Assembly: GCA_002440845.1 (NCBI GenBank)
Contig: DJVL01000029.1
Coordinates: forward strand, 1-13,757
DNA from: Patescibacteria group bacterium UBA6257
GTDB lineage: Bacteria; Patescibacteriota; Minisyncoccia; UBA6257
Length of the DNA: 13,757 bases
Direction: 5' to 3'
The position numbers and the translations under genes were made by a program. Under the pieces are notes generated by a model. That model made no database searches. It was not told where the DNA came from and saw only the letters and a program-made list of their open reading frames with translations. Numbering within the stretch: position 1 is the stretch's first letter; each line of letters starts with the position of its first letter. Positions 6,204 to 13,288 of the stretch are shown piece by piece.

Positions 6204-6434
6204 GCTCTCTATCATTATCGTTTTTATTCTCATGGAGAAACTCAAGTACCAGATAATCAGCAATGTCGCTGGCGACTTGTAGCCAATAACGGCGAAAAAG
6301 TTGCAGCGAGCGAGGCCTATGTCTCACGACAAAGCGCTCTAAATTCGGCACAACACGTCAAAATTCTGGCGGCTTCAGCAACCATCGTGGATAATACCAC
6401 ATCGGAGCTGGTTAGAAGATTGCTGAACAAGTAA
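6204..6434 (+). pseudogene. DUF1508 (YegP-type) domain ORF without a normal start codon
   Basis: A 76-codon open frame ends in TAA at 6432-6434. It encodes the DUF1508 pattern almost completely: YHYRFYS, then CRWRLVANNGEKVAASEAYV, then SRQSALNSAQHVKILAASA and TIVDNTT. The RWRL-x-A-x-NGE and SALN-VK-A blocks are the family hallmarks. The role of YegP-like proteins is unknown. There is no ATG, GTG or TTG in this frame before the conserved core, and an in-frame TAA (6201-6203) directly precedes it. Either the N-terminus has been lost or the gene uses a rare start codon. No Shine-Dalgarno site is seen. A terminator follows at 6444-6475, and no promoter was recognised. The reverse-strand frame overlapping this region also runs through tRNA-Pro and is a shadow. 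Confidence 0.6.
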
Positions 6435-6443
6435 TCTTCCGTC

Positions 6444-6475
6444 AAAACCTCGCTGGCTTTTCAGGGAGCTTTTTT
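6444..6475. terminator. Terminator between DUF1508 remnant and the restriction gene
   Basis: AAAAC leads into stem CTCGCTG / CAGGGAG (one internal mismatch) with a short loop and then CTTTTTT. It is flanked by A and T runs, so it can act in both directions between the convergent genes ending at 6434 and 6480. Confidence 0.65.
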
Positions 6476-6479
6476 ATTA

Positions 6480-7361
6480 CTATATCCAAAAAATTCTTTG
6501 GCAATATGCGCTTATGCCAATTCCGTTAGTGTAATTAGTTTGTACTCTGTAAGTTGGTTTTCCATCAACATAAATCGCATAACCAACATCGGTTAATTTA
6601 TCCTTTTTTGCTTCAACGCTTTTTATAACCTTTAATTTCTTTTCTACTGGTTTGTAAATTATCACATCAACAGAATTAACGATTATCACATATAAATCAT
6701 CGTCATTACAATCGGTGATAAAATTAAGAAAACCTATCTTCTTTCCTGTGGGTAATGAATTAAAAGCGTTAAAACATAATTCGTTTAATTCAATTTGGTA
6801 TTTTCTGCCATTTTCTGTTGCCCATTTTAACAATTTTTTATTTCTTTGCACTTTCTTTTTTATTTTTTCTTGTGGGGTTTCGTGGTCGTTTAAATAATTT
6901 CTTAATTTTTGCCACATTTCCTCATATTGTTTAGAAAAATCAACGCCGAGAAAACTTTTAATTTGTCTTGCTCCTAGATTCTTTAATGTCCCGGTACCAG
7001 TATTTGCAATGGATTTTATAGAAAATCTTGTCTTTTGCTTGTTAATATGTTCAGCATCAACATCGGAAGTTGTTTCTATAAGCAAATTTCTCCCAACCCA
7101 TATTACTCTTATAACTTTACCCTTTTGTCCTATTTCATAATCCAAAATTTCTTTAATCTTTAGTTGTATTTTAATAAAATTGTCATTTTGAAGTTTCAAT
7201 CTTTTTTTACCATCGGGTAAAACGAGAATTTTATTCGATAACTTGGCCAAATCTTCACTGTAAGAAAAAGTCACATTGTATAAATGACAAATATACTGAC
7301 ACGCTAATAATTCAAAATAATCGGCTTGAGCCCTATTGGATTTTACTTTTCTATTTTTCAT
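6480..7361 (-). CDS. Putative type II restriction endonuclease
   Basis: 293 aa, placed 2 bases after the methyltransferase stop and last in the controller-methyltransferase cassette, the expected place for the cognate restriction enzyme. The N-terminus is helical (RAQADYFELLACQYICHLYN, 9-29). A strand-rich block follows: GKVIRVIWVGRNLLIETTSD (81-100) ending in D100/D102, then TRFSIKSIANTGTGTLKNLG (111-130) with K116. The D100-x13-S-x-K116 layout fits a PD-(D/E)XK core with Ser in the usual acidic position, and the GTGTLKNLG loop is like the substrate loop after that motif in several type II enzymes. I could not assign it to a named restriction family; the role rests mainly on context. A C-terminal beta-rich part (220-293) may help bind DNA. 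There is no Shine-Dalgarno site; translation is probably coupled. Confidence 0.7.
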   Translation of the reverse strand: MKNRKVKSNRAQADYFELLACQYICHLYNVTFSYSEDLAKLSNKILVLPDGKKRLKLQNDNFIKIQLKIKEILDYEIGQKGKVIRVIWVGRNLLIETTSDVDAEHINKQKTRFSIKSIANTGTGTLKNLGARQIKSFLGVDFSKQYEEMWQKLRNYLNDHETPQEKIKKKVQRNKKLLKWATENGRKYQIELNELCFNAFNSLPTGKKIGFLNFITDCNDDDLYVIIVNSVDVIIYKPVEKKLKVIKSVEAKKDKLTDVGYAIYVDGKPTYRVQTNYTNGIGISAYCQRIFWI

Positions 7362-7363
7362 AA

Positions 7364-8812
7364 TTATGTGATATAAGAATTAACGATTTGGTTTATTCTT
7401 TTTTGTTCCGAAGAAAAATCGTAATCTAAATTACTTTTTTTCTTTTCGATTATATTTTTGGCAACTTTGGCGATTTCTTGAATATCCTCTTTTTTGAAAT
7501 CAAATAAAGGAAGTTTTTTAATATCTCTTATTTGTATTGAGTTTGTGTGGTTTAGTATTTTTATAATTTTGTTATACAAATCGCTATTTAAAATCCCTAT
7601 AAAAAACTCCGGTGGGTATTTTTTCGGATCTTTGGGGAAAAAACACATTGCCTTATTACTTTCCCATAATGCTCCTTTTGTAGCCAAGCGCGCTGATAAA
7701 GTCGAGCAAACGCCAGAAATCAAAAACCCTTGTCTGTTATCATTCAAATTAAAATTTTTAGGCATTTTATAATTTTTAATTGATTCTTCGTCCCACTTTA
7801 TACAAAATTCCGCTGGTAAATAATATTTTGTATCACCACCTTTCTTGTGATAAAATTTCCACCCGCCTTTTTTAATTTCATCTATGGATACGATATTTTG
7901 TATTCCATTTTTTGCGTATTTTACTCCGTTGTAATCAACTATGCCTAAAAATTTAATATTATTAGTAGTATGCATTCCTAATCCGCCCTCAACAAAATCT
8001 ACTAATTTATTAAATTTTTCTATTTTTTCAATCAATTTTCCATTTCCGTTGAAATCAAAAATGTAATCAGGATAATTTAACAAATTACTTTGATTTATAA
8101 AATATTCTTTGCCGTTATAATTCCCAACTTCTAAATTACGACAATCATTAAACAAAACAATATCTTGTTTGTTCGGTTTTTTATTGACTAAATTTATAAT
8201 ACAAGTATTTACCAAAGCCCCCACATCTTTGAATAAATCCGGCGGGCACAAAGTTATATTTTTAATAATGAAATTCTCCAATAAAAATTTTCTTAATTTT
8301 TTGTGAATGCCCAATGTTAAATAGGTATCACTTGTAATAAAACATAGTTGTCCGTTATTTTCTAAAAGATGACAACAAAGATAAATGAAAAGCGCATAAG
8401 TATCGTTTGCTCCAATCTCATCATAAATTTTCCTTAATTTATTTTTATTCTTTTTAATATAACTACTTTGCTTGTTCAAATATGGCGGATTGCCAACAAT
8501 ATGTGTAAATTTTTTAATTTTATTAAATAAATCTTCTTCCTTAAAAATTGTTTCCAATAATGAATCTTTTAGTTCAAACGCAACGCCAAATTTCTCTATA
8601 TAATTTTTAACTTCCGAATTTATGTCCCATACCGTAATCTGGTTTGGTTTTAATAATTTTTTTTCTAAAATGGCAGATACAAAAGCCCCATCACCACCGC
8701 AAGGTTCAAGCAATTTACTTTGCTCATTGAAACCCGACAACAAACCAAGCATGTAATTTACAACATGTTTCGGAGTATAAAATGCACCTAAATCTTTTTT
8801 ATTCATAATCAC
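7364..8812 (-). CDS. N6-adenine DNA methyltransferase (type II, Eco57I/TaqI-like)
   Basis: 482 aa; transfers a methyl group from S-adenosylmethionine to adenine N6 in a specific DNA site, protecting the host from the partner nuclease. Motif X is GAFYTPKHVVNYM (9-21), motif I (SAM binding) LLEPCGGDGAF (34-44), motif II VWDIN (61-65) and catalytic motif IV NPPY (108-111) in HIVGNPPYLN. The catalytic part comes first, followed by a target-recognition domain (about 245-482), the order of gamma-class enzymes such as M.TaqI. The frame begins with GTG at 8812, overlapping the controller stop as GTGA; an ATG two codons later (8806) is an equally good start. The length is normal and the frame is intact. 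The recognition sequence cannot be deduced. Confidence 0.93.
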   Translation of the reverse strand: MIMNKKDLGAFYTPKHVVNYMLGLLSGFNEQSKLLEPCGGDGAFVSAILEKKLLKPNQITVWDINSEVKNYIEKFGVAFELKDSLLETIFKEEDLFNKIKKFTHIVGNPPYLNKQSSYIKKNKNKLRKIYDEIGANDTYALFIYLCCHLLENNGQLCFITSDTYLTLGIHKKLRKFLLENFIIKNITLCPPDLFKDVGALVNTCIINLVNKKPNKQDIVLFNDCRNLEVGNYNGKEYFINQSNLLNYPDYIFDFNGNGKLIEKIEKFNKLVDFVEGGLGMHTTNNIKFLGIVDYNGVKYAKNGIQNIVSIDEIKKGGWKFYHKKGGDTKYYLPAEFCIKWDEESIKNYKMPKNFNLNDNRQGFLISGVCSTLSARLATKGALWESNKAMCFFPKDPKKYPPEFFIGILNSDLYNKIIKILNHTNSIQIRDIKKLPLFDFKKEDIQEIAKVAKNIIEKKKSNLDYDFSSEQKRINQIVNSYIT

Positions 8813-9021
8813 TTTATTAAATCGTCTACTCTAACACCCAACGCTTTGGCGATTTTCGCCAAAGTTTCTATTGTCGGGTTCTTATTGGAGCCGGACTCAA
8901 TTTTAATAATGGTATTATAGGTAACATCGGCAATTTTTGACAATCTATCTTGCGAAACACCCATTTTATTACGGTATTTTTTGATATTATCGGCTATTGT
9001 GGATTTATTGTTTAACTTCAT
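8809..9021 (-). CDS. XRE-family HTH controller (C) protein of the R-M system
   Basis: 70 aa, almost entirely one Cro/CI-type helix-turn-helix domain: IKKYRNKMGVSQDRLSKIAD (13-32), then VTYNTIIKIESGS (33-45, recognition helix), then PTIETLAKIAKALGVRVDDL (49-68). Proteins of this size placed first in an R-M cassette are controllers that delay nuclease production until methylation is established. The repeats just upstream (9029-9082) are its likely operators. The stop overlaps the methyltransferase GTG. The ATG sits just after the operator with no Shine-Dalgarno site, so the message may be leaderless or nearly so. It could instead be a simple repressor of the cassette. Confidence 0.85.
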   Translation of the reverse strand: MKLNNKSTIADNIKKYRNKMGVSQDRLSKIADVTYNTIIKIESGSNKNPTIETLAKIAKALGVRVDDLIK

Positions 9022-9028
9022 TGCAATA

Positions 9029-9082
9029 TATTACTATAATTAAAGTAATAGTTGTGGATATTAGTTAATCTATTACTATAAT
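9029..9082 (-). promoter_or_regulatory. Operator/promoter region of the R-M controller
   Basis: An inverted repeat, TATTACT (9029-9035) and AGTAATA (9044-9050), lies 8 bases upstream of the controller ATG. The 12-mer TATTACTATAAT appears at 9029-9040 and again at 9071-9082, a direct repeat 42 bases apart. The ACT...AGT symmetry resembles C-boxes of controller-regulated R-M systems. Minus-strand TATAGT sequences within it could be -10 elements. Binding is inferred. Confidence 0.6.
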
Positions 9083-9124
9083 ATCAAAAAAATAAGAATT
9101 GGTAAATTAGGGAGTTCCTGTGTG

Positions 9125-9206
9125 TCGCCCGCGTCGGGTTGGGCGGGACAAAGGTGACTATTTTGCCGCCCGCCCGCCCGAGCGAGGCGGGAAACTCGTT
9201 TTGTCC
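9125..9206. repeat. GC-rich inverted-repeat patch after tRNA-Gln
   Basis: In AT-rich surroundings this stretch is very GC-rich. It contains three CCCG-type units (9166-9180) and a hairpin CCCGCC / GGCGGG around CGAGCGA. An outer 7-bp pair GGACAAA (9146-9152) / TTTGTCC (9200-9206) encloses it. It lies just past the 3' end of tRNA-Gln and may help end that transcript, but no T run follows the hairpin. It could also be a dispersed repeat. Confidence 0.6.
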
Positions 9207-9210
9207 TAAA

Positions 9211-9284
9211 TGGCTGCGGGGTTTGGATTCGAACCAAAATAAACGGCTTCAAAGGCCGCTGTCCTACCGTTAGACGACCCCGCA
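9211..9284 (-). tRNA. tRNA-Gln(UUG), CCA encoded
   Basis: 74 nt including CCA. The acceptor stem TGCGGGG / CCCCGCA has the U1-A72 pair typical of tRNA-Gln, and the D stem is GTCT/GGAC. The anticodon stem GCGGC / GCCGT encloses loop CTTTGAA with anticodon TTG. The T arm is TTTGG-TTCGAAT-CCAAA and the discriminator is G. It begins only 12 bases after the ftsX stop with no terminator between, so it may be processed from the operon transcript. Confidence 0.96.
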
Positions 9285-9296
9285 AATTATAGAATC

Positions 9297-10205
9297 TTAA
9301 ACCTTTAAGTACTTATTAATTGCCAAAAAACTGCTTATGGCCGCAGTTATCAGACTAAAAACTGTCTGATAAAGAAAAATGTACCAGAAATGAGACCAAA
9401 AATACAAACCGATGCCCAAACCGGAAACCATATATTCTATTTTCGGGTCAAGCCAAAATATCAAAGGCATAAAAACCAAAGTTGCCGCTAAAGAAGCAAT
9501 CAAACCCTGAATAATTCCTTCCATAATAAAAGGCCCTCTAATGAACCAGCTGGAAGCGCCCACTAATTTCATAATCTCTATTTCTTCTTTTAATGAATAA
9601 ATTGCCATTCTGATAGTGTTGAAAGTAATGATGACGCTTAAAGCTGTTAAAACAAAAATGAGCAAAACAGAACCCAATTTTATTCCCTGAGCCAGCAAAT
9701 TTATTTTTTCAATCACTTTTTGATTTTCCGAAAGATCAACTGTTATCAGCTTGTCTTTAAAAGGCGAATTATTGGCATATTCAATGATCTTTTGATAATC
9801 GCTGGGGTTTTTTGCCTTAATATTCAAATGAGCTGACAAAGGGTTCTCTCCCAACCCCTCTAAGGCCTTTTGAATAGTCGGGTTTTTTTGACTTTTTTCC
9901 TGAAAATTTTTTAAAGCCGCTTCTTGAGAAACATATTCAATTTTCGCTATTTCCGGCCTGCCTATAAGTTCGTCCCTAATTCTTAAAATATCTTCAGAGG
10001 GAATATCCCTTTTAAAATAAAGGCTGATATCGGCTTTGTCTTTTAATATGGTAATCATTTTGTTGGCGGTGTTAAAAAAAATCAGAACCGAACTGAAGAT
10101 TAATAAACTGATAACCATCATAGCAATGCAAGCAAAAGACAGCCATTTATTTCTTACTATTCCCTGCCAAGCTGTTTTATAAATTCTTTTTATAGTATTA
10201 AACAT
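9297..10205 (-). CDS. ftsX: Cell-division protein FtsX
   Basis: Membrane partner of FtsE; the FtsEX complex works at the division site and controls peptidoglycan hydrolases through the extracellular loop of FtsX. About 302 aa from the ATG at 10205. An in-frame TTG at 10232 would add nine residues, but the family usually begins near the MFNTIKRIYK segment, so the ATG is preferred. The layout is typical: a cytoplasmic N-terminal helix with IVRNKWLS, a first membrane segment (about residues 20-46), an extracellular domain of about 120 residues (ISLYFKRDIPSEDILRIRDE onward), then three membrane segments with the conserved EEIEIMKLVGAS loop between the second and third. It lies downstream of ftsE across about 120 non-coding bases, a wider gap than the usual overlap, and is followed at once by tRNA-Gln. 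Confidence 0.95.
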   Translation of the reverse strand: MFNTIKRIYKTAWQGIVRNKWLSFACIAMMVISLLIFSSVLIFFNTANKMITILKDKADISLYFKRDIPSEDILRIRDELIGRPEIAKIEYVSQEAALKNFQEKSQKNPTIQKALEGLGENPLSAHLNIKAKNPSDYQKIIEYANNSPFKDKLITVDLSENQKVIEKINLLAQGIKLGSVLLIFVLTALSVIITFNTIRMAIYSLKEEIEIMKLVGASSWFIRGPFIMEGIIQGLIASLAATLVFMPLIFWLDPKIEYMVSGLGIGLYFWSHFWYIFLYQTVFSLITAAISSFLAINKYLKV

Positions 10206-10326
10206 AATTAATAATGAGTTCTTTATATTCAAATTAAAAATTTAATTTTGTCTTTTGATTTTCTCTAAGAATTCCTGTGAATTTCGCAAAGCTAATTTCT
10301 ATGAATTTCTATCTCTTATTTTGCCT

Positions 10327-11010
10327 TTATATTAAGTATTTCCCTTCTTTTTCATCTCTAATTATCTTCCCGCCTTCCAAACTTATCACCCTTTTCCCTA
10401 AAGTATTGACCACTTCTTTATCATGAGTAGCTAAAATAATTGCTGTTCCAAATTCGTTAATTTTTAATAAAAGTTTAATGATTTCCCAAGTATTAATAGG
10501 GTCTAAATTGCCTGTTGGTTCATCGGCTAAAATTAATTCCGGTCGCTGGGCTAACACTCTGGCGATAACAACTCTTTGTTTCTCTCCAGCTGATAACTGA
10601 TAAGGAAAATGGTTTAACCGATTCTCTAAACCGACTAATTTTAAAAATTCCGGCACATCTTTTTTTATTGATTCATAAGAATAACCAGCTACTTCCATAG
10701 CAAAAGCCACGTTTTCAAAGGCAGTCCTATTAACCAAAAGTTTAAAATCCTGAAAAATCATTCCTATTTTTCTTCTTAAATAAGTAAGCTCTTTCGGCTT
10801 CAACTTGGCAATATCTTTATCGTTGAAAAAAACTCTTCCTTTGGTAGATTTTTCTTCTTTTATTAAAATTTTAAACAGAGTCGTTTTGCCCACACCTGAC
10901 CTGCCTACCAAAGAAATAAATTCTCCGGGTTCCATTTCAAAAGTTACATTCTCCAAAACAAAAGAATCATTATAATCTTTTGAAACATTTTTTAAATAAA
11001 GCAACGACAT
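10327..11010 (-). CDS. ftsE: Cell-division ATP-binding protein FtsE
   Basis: The 227-aa ABC-type ATPase of the FtsEX complex, cytoplasmic and peripheral to FtsX. Walker A is GRSGVGKTT (36-44), the Q-loop glutamine is Q87 in MIFQDFKLL, the ABC signature is LSAGEKQR (139-146), Walker B is LILADEPTGNLD (159-170) and the switch histidine is H196 in LATHD. The FQDFKLL and DEPTGNLD segments are characteristic of FtsE. All catalytic residues are present and the length is normal. It follows prfB by 32 bases, so it is probably in the same transcript. No Shine-Dalgarno site precedes the ATG; the leader is almost pure A/T. Confidence 0.96.
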   Translation of the reverse strand: MSLLYLKNVSKDYNDSFVLENVTFEMEPGEFISLVGRSGVGKTTLFKILIKEEKSTKGRVFFNDKDIAKLKPKELTYLRRKIGMIFQDFKLLVNRTAFENVAFAMEVAGYSYESIKKDVPEFLKLVGLENRLNHFPYQLSAGEKQRVVIARVLAQRPELILADEPTGNLDPINTWEIIKLLLKINEFGTAIILATHDKEVVNTLGKRVISLEGGKIIRDEKEGKYLI

Positions 11011-11042
11011 AATAAAAATAAATAAAAAATCAAAATAAAAAA

Positions 11043-11762
11043 TTATTTAATTAGATCTAAATTGCCTTCCAAAATCTCTTCGGCCTGAGGATATTTTTTG
11101 CCGGTTTTTTCGTCCCGCACCATCTGATAAGGATGGAGGATATAAGAACGAATTTGGTTTCCCCACTCAATTTTTATTTTTTTGCCTTTCAGCTCTTCTA
11201 AAGTTTTTGCTTTTTCTTGTTCGGCTAATTGACGCAGTTTTGCCTGTAAAATTGTCAAAGCTTTTTCTTTATTTTTAAATTGGGTCCTCTCTGACTGACA
11301 AGCTGCTGATAAACCGGTTGGCTTATGAATAATTCTAACTGCTGACTCAATCTTTTGGACATTTTGTCCGCCAGGACCAGAAGACCTGAAAGTTTCTGTT
11401 ACTAAATCCTCCTCTTTTAAAGAAAACTCCTGACTTTTGATGATAGGCAGAACCTCAACCAGAGCAAAAGAAGTATGTCTCAATTTGGCGTTGGAAAAAG
11501 GAGAAATCCTGACTAAACGATGGACTCCGTTTTCTTTTTTAAGCAAGGAATAAACATTCTCTCCCTCTATCTCTGCGGTAACATTTTTAATTCCCCCTGA
11601 TTCATTTTCTCTTTTGTCCAGTAATAAAAATCTCCACCCTTTTTTATCTGAGTATCTTTGGTACATCCTTAAAAGCAGCTTTGCCCAGTCTTCGGCGTCT
11701 TTGCCGCCAGCCCCGGCATAAATTGATAAACTTATTCTATTTGCAACAAGATCTTCAAGCAT
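11043..11762 (-). CDS. prfB: Peptide chain release factor 2, short form lacking domain 1
   Basis: 239 aa. Recognises UGA/UAA stop codons on the ribosome and triggers release of the finished protein. The codon-reading motif SPF is at 87-89 (LVRISPFSN) and the catalytic GGQ at 131-133 (RSSGPGGQNV), both intact; AGAGGKDAEDWAKLL (16-30) opens domain 2. E. coli RF2 has GGQ at 250-252, so about 120 N-terminal residues (the helical domain 1) are absent. They are not upstream in another frame: only 53 A/T-rich bases separate this ATG from the murI stop. The +1 frameshift autoregulation site of classical prfB is therefore also missing. A PrfH-like factor was considered, but SPF and the C-terminal helix match RF2. 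Second gene of the murI-prfB-ftsE-ftsX unit. Confidence 0.9.
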   Translation of the reverse strand: MLEDLVANRISLSIYAGAGGKDAEDWAKLLLRMYQRYSDKKGWRFLLLDKRENESGGIKNVTAEIEGENVYSLLKKENGVHRLVRISPFSNAKLRHTSFALVEVLPIIKSQEFSLKEEDLVTETFRSSGPGGQNVQKIESAVRIIHKPTGLSAACQSERTQFKNKEKALTILQAKLRQLAEQEKAKTLEELKGKKIKIEWGNQIRSYILHPYQMVRDEKTGKKYPQAEEILEGNLDLIK

Positions 11763-11815
11763 TTTAGTATTCTAACAAAAAAAACAAAAAAAACAAATAA
11801 AACTCCAAAAAAAAT

Positions 11816-12628
11816 TTAAAAATCGGCTAAATCAACCAATTGGAAATCCAGATAATCCCCCCAAAAAGTTTTGGCCAGTTCCTCAAACCGCTGAGATTCG
11901 GCTGTGATAAGAAAACTCCTTCTCCCTTGTTTTCCTAAATTTTCTTCTATTTCCGGATGACGCAAAAGGTATTCTTTTAGTTTCAAAGGGACGATTTCGT
12001 CCTCGGCAACCAACCTAACTCCTTTGCCAATATGCTTTTGAATTTTATTTTTAATCAAAGAATAATGCGTACAGCCCAAAATCAAAGCTCCTAAATCTTT
12101 CCTCTTTAAATTTGCTAAATATTTATCCAAAATTAAATCAAGACCCGACCAATCAATTTCTCCGGCTTCAATAATTGGAACAAGCAAAGGACAGGCCTCT
12201 TGGTATATTTTAAAATCTGGTTTTAATTTTAAAAATTCTTTAGGAAAAATACCTGAATTAACAGTAGCTTCAGTGCCAATAACTCCCACCCTTGTGTTAA
12301 AGGATTTTTCTATTGCCGATTCCACTGACGGTCTAATTACTCCCAAAATCCTTCTTTCCGGATAATTCTTTGGCAAATATTCCTCTTGCAACTTCCTTAA
12401 AGCATTCGCCGAAGCAGTATTGCAAGCTAAAATAACTAACCGAGCTCCTTTTCTAAATAAATAATCCACTCCTTCGTAACTATATTGATAAATAATTTTA
12501 GAAGAACGGGCGCCATAAGGCACTCGGGCATTGTCGCCCAAATAAACATAATCGTATTTAGGCAATTCCTTAATGATCGCTTTTAAAATCGTTAAACCCC
12601 CCAAACCAGAATCAAAAACCCCAATCAT
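11816..12628 (-). CDS. murI: Glutamate racemase
   Basis: 270 aa, normal length. Converts L-glutamate to D-glutamate for the peptidoglycan stem peptide, in the cytoplasm, without cofactor. The N-terminal substrate loop is FDSGLGGL (5-12) and the first catalytic cysteine is C69 in ACNTASA. The second is C185 in LGCTHYSL, with H187 beside it. YLGDNARVPYGARS (29-42) is also a family signature. All key residues are present. It is the first gene of the cell-wall/division unit. No Shine-Dalgarno site is seen before the ATG. TATAAT-like sequences upstream (12683-12708) on the minus strand may be its promoter, although a matching -35 would overlap the neighbouring terminator. Confidence 0.96.
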   Translation of the reverse strand: MIGVFDSGLGGLTILKAIIKELPKYDYVYLGDNARVPYGARSSKIIYQYSYEGVDYLFRKGARLVILACNTASANALRKLQEEYLPKNYPERRILGVIRPSVESAIEKSFNTRVGVIGTEATVNSGIFPKEFLKLKPDFKIYQEACPLLVPIIEAGEIDWSGLDLILDKYLANLKRKDLGALILGCTHYSLIKNKIQKHIGKGVRLVAEDEIVPLKLKEYLLRHPEIEENLGKQGRRSFLITAESQRFEELAKTFWGDYLDFQLVDLADF

Positions 12629-12682
12629 AAATTAAAGATTCATATTAATTTAATTCTCTAATCATTTTCACCCTAAAACCTA

Positions 12683-12708
12683 TAATAAATTTCTTTAAGC
12701 TTATTATA
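12683..12708 (-). promoter_or_regulatory. Possible murI operon promoter region
   Basis: On the minus strand TATAAT lies at 12708-12703 and a second TATTAT near 12688-12683, about 55-80 bases before the murI ATG. The only -35 candidate for the first, TTGCCC with 15 spacing, falls inside the terminator hairpin of the upstream gene. Weak call based on position and -10 sequence. Confidence 0.35.
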
Positions 12709-12714
12709 ACAAAA

Positions 12715-12743
12715 TAAAAGAGGGGGCAAAAAGCCCCCTTTGT
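12715..12743 (-). terminator. Terminator of the 175-aa membrane protein gene
   Basis: Stem AGGGGGC (12721-12727) / GCCCCCT (12733-12739) with an A5 loop. On the minus strand it is followed by CTTTTATTTT. It sits 22 bases past the stop at 12761 and separates this gene from the murI operon. Confidence 0.9.
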
Positions 12744-12760
12744 TCTTGGTTTAATTATAA

Positions 12761-13288
12761 TTATTTTTTTATTGAGCATGGCGCGAAAAAAATCCAAGCT
12801 CTTTGGTGAATATTGGAATAATCGCTTTTATGATTTAAAACAGTTTCTTTAATGTCTTTCTTTTCTCTTATATTAAACCTTCTTAAAACTTGCTCTTGCA
12901 TTTCCTCCAATTCGTTAAAAGATATTCCAATCTTTGCAAGCTTATTATCTAAAAATTCCTCAAAACCTCTTGTCTTTCCCTCTGAGAAGAAATAATTGCC
13001 TTCTTTGAGCCATCTTCTAGTATTTTCTAACAAAGCATCGAAAGAAAGAAAGAAATCTCCCATCTTGTCTTCCTTGTTAACCATCAAATTATAATAAGAA
13101 TTCTTTAAAATCCTCACCTCTTCTTTCAATATCGGCAAATATTTTTTGTTGCTTTTGTATCTTTGTCTTATTAAATCAAACCAATCAATGACTCCAACCA
13201 AAAAGAAAAAAACACAAAGAATCGCTAATACTAACCAGCCCATTATTCCTCCTAAAAAATCAATCCATTGTTTCTTTGCCATTGCCAT
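12761..13288 (-). CDS. Membrane-anchored helical protein of unknown function, 175 aa
   Basis: I do not recognise this protein. A single membrane segment (about residues 13-36, GGIMGWLVLAILCVFFFLVG) follows a short basic N-terminus. The remaining 140 residues are soluble and strongly alpha-helical with many charged residues; stretches such as ILKEEVRILKNSYYNLM and FNELEEMQEQVLRRF could form coiled coils or helical bundles. Hydrophobic residues after the basic start make a cytoplasmic C-terminus possible, but topology is uncertain. The ATG is preceded by AAAGGAGGAAAGG, one of the few strong ribosome sites in the window. A textbook promoter and structured leader lie upstream and a clean terminator downstream, so this is a well-expressed single-gene unit between tRNA-Trp and the murI operon. 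Confidence 0.8.
   Translation of the reverse strand: MAMAKKQWIDFLGGIMGWLVLAILCVFFFLVGVIDWFDLIRQRYKSNKKYLPILKEEVRILKNSYYNLMVNKEDKMGDFFLSFDALLENTRRWLKEGNYFFSEGKTRGFEEFLDNKLAKIGISFNELEEMQEQVLRRFNIREKKDIKETVLNHKSDYSNIHQRAWIFFAPCSIKK

Noticed and set aside
5980..6351. 123-aa minus-strand frame
   Set aside because: It runs through tRNA-Pro and opposite the DUF1508 frame, and its protein shows no family features.
7494..7772. 92-aa plus-strand frame
   Set aside because: It lies antisense within the methyltransferase gene, with no start signals.
6000..9284. R-M region as an integrated element with att repeats
   Set aside because: No direct repeat of the tRNA-Gln or tRNA-Pro 3' end was found on the other side and there is no integrase gene.
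9076..9285. 69-aa minus-strand frame
   Set aside because: It is a translation of tRNA-Gln and the GC-rich repeat patch, not a gene.
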